From: Psychromonas sp. MME1
GTDB taxonomy: Bacteria > Pseudomonadota > Gammaproteobacteria > Enterobacterales > Psychromonadaceae
DNA length: 64,000 bases
Assembly (NCBI RefSeq): GCF_041080865.1
Contig: NZ_CP160906.1
Span: forward strand, 868,001 to 932,000
Direction of reading: 5' to 3'
The notes under the pieces: model-generated
The model's database searches: none
Told to the model about the DNA's origin: nothing
Seen by the model: only the letters and a program-made list of their open reading frames with translations
Made by a program: the position numbers and the translations under genes
Shown here: positions 60,189 through 64,000 of the stretch, piece after piece
Layout: every line of letters starts with the position of its first letter
Numbering within the stretch: the first letter of the stretch is position 1

Positions 60189-61586
60189 ATGACTAAAACA
60201 ATGTATGAAAAAATCTGGGATGCTCATTTGGTGCATGAACCAGAATCAGGTTCACCACTTCTTTATGTTGACAGACATTTAATGCACGAAGTAACCAGTC
60301 CTCAAGCATTCGAAGGCCTGAAATTACAAAATCGAGCAGTGCGTAATCGACACAGTATTCTCGGCACCATCGATCATTGTATCCCTACTGTCGATCGTAC
60401 CAACATTGTTGATGTTATTGCCAAGAAACAAGTTGATACAATGACCGCTAACTGTGCATCTCATAATATCAATCTGTATGGATTAGATAGCCTAAATAAT
60501 GGTGTTATCCATATTGTTGTTCCAGAGCATGGCTTTGTTCATCCCGGTATGGTTGTTTGTTGTGGTGATAGCCATACGGCAACTCACGGCGCATTTGGTG
60601 CATTGGCCTTTGGTATAGGCACCTCTGAAGTTGAACATATAATGGCGACACAGACATTACAACAGAAGAAAGCGAAAACGATGCTTGTTAAAGTCGAAGG
60701 TAAACTTTCTAAATTTGCAACCGCAAAAGATATCGCCCTTGCTATTATTGCTGAAACAGGGACTGCTGGTGGTACGGGATACGTCATGGAATTTGCTGGC
60801 GATACCATTACCGATTTGTCGATGGAAGGGCGTATGACGCTCTGTAATATGGCAATCGAAGCGGGTGCGCGTGCAGGGCTTGTTGCTCCAGATCAAAAAA
60901 CCTTTGATTACTTAGAAGGTAAAGAATTTGCTCCTAAGGGCGCTGATTGGGATGCTGCTGTTGCTTATTGGAAGAGTATTCCTTCAGACGAAAATGCACA
61001 ATTTGATGCAACGATTACATTAAAAGCAGAAGATATTGCACCACAAGTTTCTTGGGGGACATCACCTGAGCAAGTCGTTGCTGTAAATGCTGTCGTTCCT
61101 GCGCCTTCTGATTTTGAAAATGAAGTAAAAGCACAGGCATGTGAAAGTGCGCTTAAATACATGGATATTAAAGCGGGGCAAAAAATTACAGATATTAATG
61201 TGGATATCGTCTTTATTGGTTCATGTACTAATGGACGTATTGAAGATTTCCGTGCGGCGGCTGAATTACTCAAAGGTAAAAAAGTAGCTGCAGGTGTTCA
61301 AGCTATCGCAGTACCGGGATCTTTCCCTGTTAAATTCCAAGCGGAAAAAGAAGGCTTAGATAAAGTATTTGTTGAAGCTGGATGGGAATGGCGCGATCCA
61401 GGATGTTCTATGTGTTTAGCAATGAATGGCGATGAGTTAAAAGACGGTCAACGTAGTGCTTCTACATCAAATCGTAACTTCGAAGGTCGTCAAGGTAAGG
61501 GCGGACGTACTCACCTTGTTTCTCCTGCGATGGCAGCAGCTGCATCTATTGCAGGCCACTTCGTTGATATTCGTGATTGGAAATAG
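60189..61586 (+). CDS. leuC: 3-isopropylmalate dehydratase large subunit
   Basis: LeuC, with LeuD, isomerises 2- to 3-isopropylmalate. 465 residues from the ATG at 60189 with AAGGA upstream; a GTG 24 bases earlier is less likely. Aconitase-family motifs: [20 protein letters not shown] (about 128-147), 4Fe-4S cysteines in [13 protein letters not shown] and in [11 protein letters not shown]. 10 bp before leuD. Confidence 0.97.
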   Translation: MTKTMYEKIWDAHLVHEPESGSPLLYVDRHLMHEVTSPQAFEGLKLQNRAVRNRHSILGTIDHCIPTVDRTNIVDVIAKKQVDTMTANCASHNINLYGLDSLNNGVIHIVVPEHGFVHPGMVVCCGDSHTATHGAFGALAFGIGTSEVEHIMATQTLQQKKAKTMLVKVEGKLSKFATAKDIALAIIAETGTAGGTGYVMEFAGDTITDLSMEGRMTLCNMAIEAGARAGLVAPDQKTFDYLEGKEFAPKGADWDAAVAYWKSIPSDENAQFDATITLKAEDIAPQVSWGTSPEQVVAVNAVVPAPSDFENEVKAQACESALKYMDIKAGQKITDINVDIVFIGSCTNGRIEDFRAAAELLKGKKVAAGVQAIAVPGSFPVKFQAEKEGLDKVFVEAGWEWRDPGCSMCLAMNGDELKDGQRSASTSNRNFEGRQGKGGRTHLVSPAMAAAASIAGHFVDIRDWK

Positions 61587-61596
61587 GAAAAAGATA

Positions 61597-62211
61597 ATGC
61601 AACCATATATTAAACACACTAGTATCGCTGCGTTAATGGATCGTAGTAATGTTGATACAGACCAAATCATTCCAAAAAACTTTATGAAAAAAGTAGAGCG
61701 TACAGGTTTTGGTATCAATTTATTTCATAACTGGCGTTACCTTGCTGATAATGTCACTCCTAATCCCGAATTTGAATTAAATAAGCCTGCTTTCCAAGGT
61801 GCTAAAATTTTAGTTGCGGGTGAAAACTTTGGCTGTGGTTCATCGCGTGAACATGCGCCATGGGCAATCGCTGACTATGGTTTTAATACCATTATTTCTA
61901 CTAGTTTTGCCGATATTTTTTATAGCAACTGTTTTAAAAATAGTATTTTACCTATTAAAGTCAGCGAAGATGAATTAGATGCATTAATGGCTGAAATTGC
62001 GGCTAATGAAGGTGTACAATTTACGGTTGACCTAGCTGCGCAAAAAGTCACAACACCAGGTGGTCTTGATATTAGCTTTGACGTTGATGCATTCCGTAAA
62101 GAGTCATTACTTGAAGGTCTTGATGATATTGCGTGGACGTTAAAACATGAAGATAAAATCACTGCCTTTGAAGAGAAACAGAAACAAGCTTTACCTTGGT
62201 TGTGGAATTAA
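61597..62211 (+). CDS. leuD: 3-isopropylmalate dehydratase small subunit
   Basis: 204 residues from the ATG at 61597. [12 protein letters not shown] (about 20-31) and the swivelling-domain loop [16 protein letters not shown] (about 76-91) are diagnostic. Forms a heterodimer with LeuC. A terminator follows, so the downstream synthase is probably on a separate or attenuated transcript. Confidence 0.97.
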   Translation: MQPYIKHTSIAALMDRSNVDTDQIIPKNFMKKVERTGFGINLFHNWRYLADNVTPNPEFELNKPAFQGAKILVAGENFGCGSSREHAPWAIADYGFNTIISTSFADIFYSNCFKNSILPIKVSEDELDALMAEIAANEGVQFTVDLAAQKVTTPGGLDISFDVDAFRKESLLEGLDDIAWTLKHEDKITAFEEKQKQALPWLWN

Positions 62212-62245
62212 GGCCGCTACTATTAAAATAGTGGTCGGTTAATTA

Positions 62246-62273
62246 AAAAGGCGCAATTGTTGCGCCTTTTTTA
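62246..62273 (+). terminator. Rho-independent terminator after leuD
   Basis: AAAAGGCGCAA and TTGCGCCTTTT with almost no loop, followed by TT; A-run and T-run on both sides. Confidence 0.9.
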
Positions 62274-62280
62274 TCGAAAA

Positions 62281-62316
62281 CTGCTTGGATTAATATTTGA
62301 AAATTAATCCAAGCAG
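62281..62316 (+). repeat. inverted repeat in the leader of the leuA-like gene
   Basis: CTGCTTGGATTAAT and ATTAATCCAAGCAG are perfect 14 bp arms with an 8-base centre, followed by CTTTT. It could be a second terminator, an attenuator for the synthase, or an operator. It begins 8 bp after the leuD terminator. Confidence 0.65.
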
Positions 62317-62349
62317 CTTTTAAACAGAATAACAGACGGAGTAAAGGGA

Positions 62350-63876
62350 ATGATACAGCCCAACGTTGTACAATTAATGGATACTACATTACGCGATGGC
62401 GAACAAACTCAAGCGGTTTCATTTTCTCCTGCTGAAAAGGTTAGTATTGCTAAGGCTTTGTTACAAAAATTAAAAATAGATCGTATTGAAGTCGCTTCTG
62501 CACGTGTCTCTGAAGGTGAAAAAGAGGCCGTTAGCAAGCTTAATCGCTGGGCAAGTGGCGAAGGGCTTGTTGATAAAATCGAAGTACTTGGCTTTGTCGA
62601 CCATACATTAAGTGTTGATTGGATAACAGATACAGGTGGAAAAGTTTTAAATCTATTGGCAAAAGGTAGCTTAAAACATTGTACTGAGCAGTTAGGCAAA
62701 ACTCTTGATGAACATGTTTCTGATATAAAACAGACGATCGCCTATGCCAAGCAAAAAGGGTTAAAAGTTAATATTTATCTCGAGGATTGGTCAAATGGCT
62801 ATCAAGACAGTCCTGAATATGTTTTTGCAATGGTAAGTCAATTAGAGCATGAAGGCATTGGCCACTTTATGCTACCTGACACATTAGGGGTCATGTCTCC
62901 CGATGATGTGTTTACAAGTCTAAGTGATATGATTGGACGTTTTCCGCATCTGCAATTTGATTTCCATCCGCATAATGATTATGGCTTAGCCACTGCTAAT
63001 GCGCTGTTTGCCGTTAAAGCGGGTGTTGCTTCAATCCATTGCACCATGAACTGCTTAGGTGAGCGGGCGGGCAATGCGTCACTCACTGAAGTTGCCGTTG
63101 TTTTACAGGATAAATTGGGTAAAAAGGTGAATATTGATGAAAGTGAAATACACAATTTAAGCCAGTTAGTGGAGAATTTTTCAGGTAAACGTATCGCCGA
63201 TAATACGCCAATTGTCGGTGCCGATGTGTTTACTCAAACCAGTGGAATTCATGCCGATGGTGATAGGAAAGGTGGATTGTATATCACTGCATTAACGCCT
63301 GAACGTTTTGCGCGTTCACGCAGTTATGCACTGGGTAAAATGAGTGGTAAGGCTTCGCTTATGAAAAACCTTGAGACGATGGATATTGAACTTGACGATG
63401 AGCAGCAGAAAAAATTGTTGAAACGCATCGTTCGCTTAGCGGATCAAAAATCTAGTATTAGTCCCGATGATTTACCATTTATCATTGCAGATATGCTCGA
63501 ACGCAATGATTATAACTATGTAGAATTGTTAAATTGCTCTATCAACTCTGGATTGGAACTTGAATCAACTGTTAGTATTCGAGTTCGAGTTGCAGATGAG
63601 ATATATAAAACCAGCGGTAGTGGTAATGGTGGTTTTGATGCTTTTATCAGCGCAATGAAAAAAGTGTTAGATAAAGATGGATTCCAGTTTCCTGAATTAA
63701 TTGATTACGAATTACGTATTCCCCCAGGTGGAAAAACCAATGCATTAACCGAATGTAGAGTGACTTGGTCAGATGGTGATAGCCAATTTACGACGCGTGG
63801 CGTAAATGCTAATCAGGTTTTAGCAGGTATTGCTGCAACTATTCGTATGATAAACCTCAAATTTCATAAGGAGTAA
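62350..63876 (+). CDS. alpha-isopropylmalate synthase family enzyme (LeuA/CimA-like, atypical)
   Basis: 508 residues. HMGL-like TIM barrel: DTTLRDGEQTQAVSF (about 11-25) with the metal-binding Asp, FHPHNDYGLATANALFAVKAG with HxH-type metal ligands (about 206-226), NCLGERAGNASL, then a C-terminal allosteric LeuA dimer domain. It is distinct from E. coli LeuA (523 residues) in most blocks and nearer to the citramalate/isopropylmalate group I recall from Bacteroidetes and some marine gammaproteobacteria. Neighbouring leuCD favours a leucine (2-isopropylmalate) role, but citramalate synthesis for isoleucine cannot be excluded. leuB is not in the window. Confidence 0.85.
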   Translation: MIQPNVVQLMDTTLRDGEQTQAVSFSPAEKVSIAKALLQKLKIDRIEVASARVSEGEKEAVSKLNRWASGEGLVDKIEVLGFVDHTLSVDWITDTGGKVLNLLAKGSLKHCTEQLGKTLDEHVSDIKQTIAYAKQKGLKVNIYLEDWSNGYQDSPEYVFAMVSQLEHEGIGHFMLPDTLGVMSPDDVFTSLSDMIGRFPHLQFDFHPHNDYGLATANALFAVKAGVASIHCTMNCLGERAGNASLTEVAVVLQDKLGKKVNIDESEIHNLSQLVENFSGKRIADNTPIVGADVFTQTSGIHADGDRKGGLYITALTPERFARSRSYALGKMSGKASLMKNLETMDIELDDEQQKKLLKRIVRLADQKSSISPDDLPFIIADMLERNDYNYVELLNCSINSGLELESTVSIRVRVADEIYKTSGSGNGGFDAFISAMKKVLDKDGFQFPELIDYELRIPPGGKTNALTECRVTWSDGDSQFTTRGVNANQVLAGIAATIRMINLKFHKE

Positions 63877-63979
63877 TGATCTCCTTGCGACAATTTTTAG
63901 TCGTTAAACCAATATTTGTTTTAATATGTAGCAATGAGTTAATTTGCTATGTTTAGTTAATTTTTTATAAGGTTATTTT

Positions 63980-64000
63980 ATGCGTGTTTGTGGGGTTGAG
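63980..64000 (+). CDS. start of a gene, possibly DUF3010 family (3' truncated by window edge)
   Basis: Only seven codons are visible, MRVCGVE, after AAGG 8 bases upstream. The N-terminus MRVCGVE resembles DUF3010 proteins of gammaproteobacteria (RNase H-like fold, function unknown). With so few residues this is a pointer, not an identification. Confidence 0.4.

Overview
This 64 kb window reads as an ordinary chromosomal segment of a gammaproteobacterium with low G+C and dense gene packing. Many gene neighbourhoods match those of marine Alteromonadales and Vibrionales: yoaA-tsaB, thrS-infC-rpmI-rplT, queA-tgt-yajC-secD-secF, csiV-mfd-PilZ, lolCDE, xseB-ispA-dxs-pomAB. A Psychromonas-like host is my inference. 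PomA/PomB (sodium-type flagellar stator) and a sodium:neurotransmitter-type symporter fit a marine lifestyle. No prophage, plasmid backbone, CRISPR array or intact insertion sequence is visible.

Layout. 1-6.4 kb: 3' part of helicase gene yoaA, tsaB, two uncharacterised genes, pyrD and an NSS symporter. 6.6-12 kb: a diguanylate cyclase with a LacI-type periplasmic-binding-protein fold, rsmF, and a two-gene LetA/PqiA membrane pair without its usual MCE partner. 12-18.4 kb: SOS gene yebG, thrS-infC-rpmI-rplT (infC apparently starting at AUA), an aminotransferase, an EamA transporter and yggL. 18.8-24.3 kb: queA, tgt, yajC, secD, secF. 24.4-32.6 kb: nlpI, trxB, rne, rluC, a HAD phosphatase, ybiB. 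32.6-41.5 kb: csiV, mfd, a PilZ-like gene, lolCDE, an esterase. 41.6-46.8 kb: a BI-1 protein, a preQ1-I riboswitch with yhhQ, a DUF3581 gene, a DUF3391/HD-GYP protein, tRNA-Leu(UAA). 46.9-54.1 kb: rluF, thiL, pgpA, an orphan solute-binding protein, dxs, ispA, xseB. 54.4-64 kb: pomAB, a RIO kinase, ampG, rnd, leuC, leuD, an atypical isopropylmalate/citramalate-type synthase, and the first codons of a DUF3010-like gene.

Two themes cut across the window. First, a family of intergenic repeats with terminal inverted repeats occurs in four copies (about 95 bp or 250 bp) plus one isolated end. One conserved end carries an outward sigma70-like promoter (TTGCAT, 16-17 bp spacing, TATAAT); in three copies it points into the next gene (an unknown secreted protein, yhhQ, dxs). 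I consider this the most interesting undescribed structure here. Second, six housekeeping genes (secF, trxB, lolE, dxs, a RIO kinase, rnd) are each broken by the loss of one or two G/C bases. Repair restores family-typical lengths, so these look like base-calling errors rather than pseudogenes.

Functional links: queA, tgt and yhhQ all serve queuosine, with a riboswitch on yhhQ. secDF/yajC, lolCDE, nlpI, csiV and ampG cover envelope export and wall maintenance. The GGDEF and HD-GYP proteins are a c-di-GMP synthase and a putative hydrolase.
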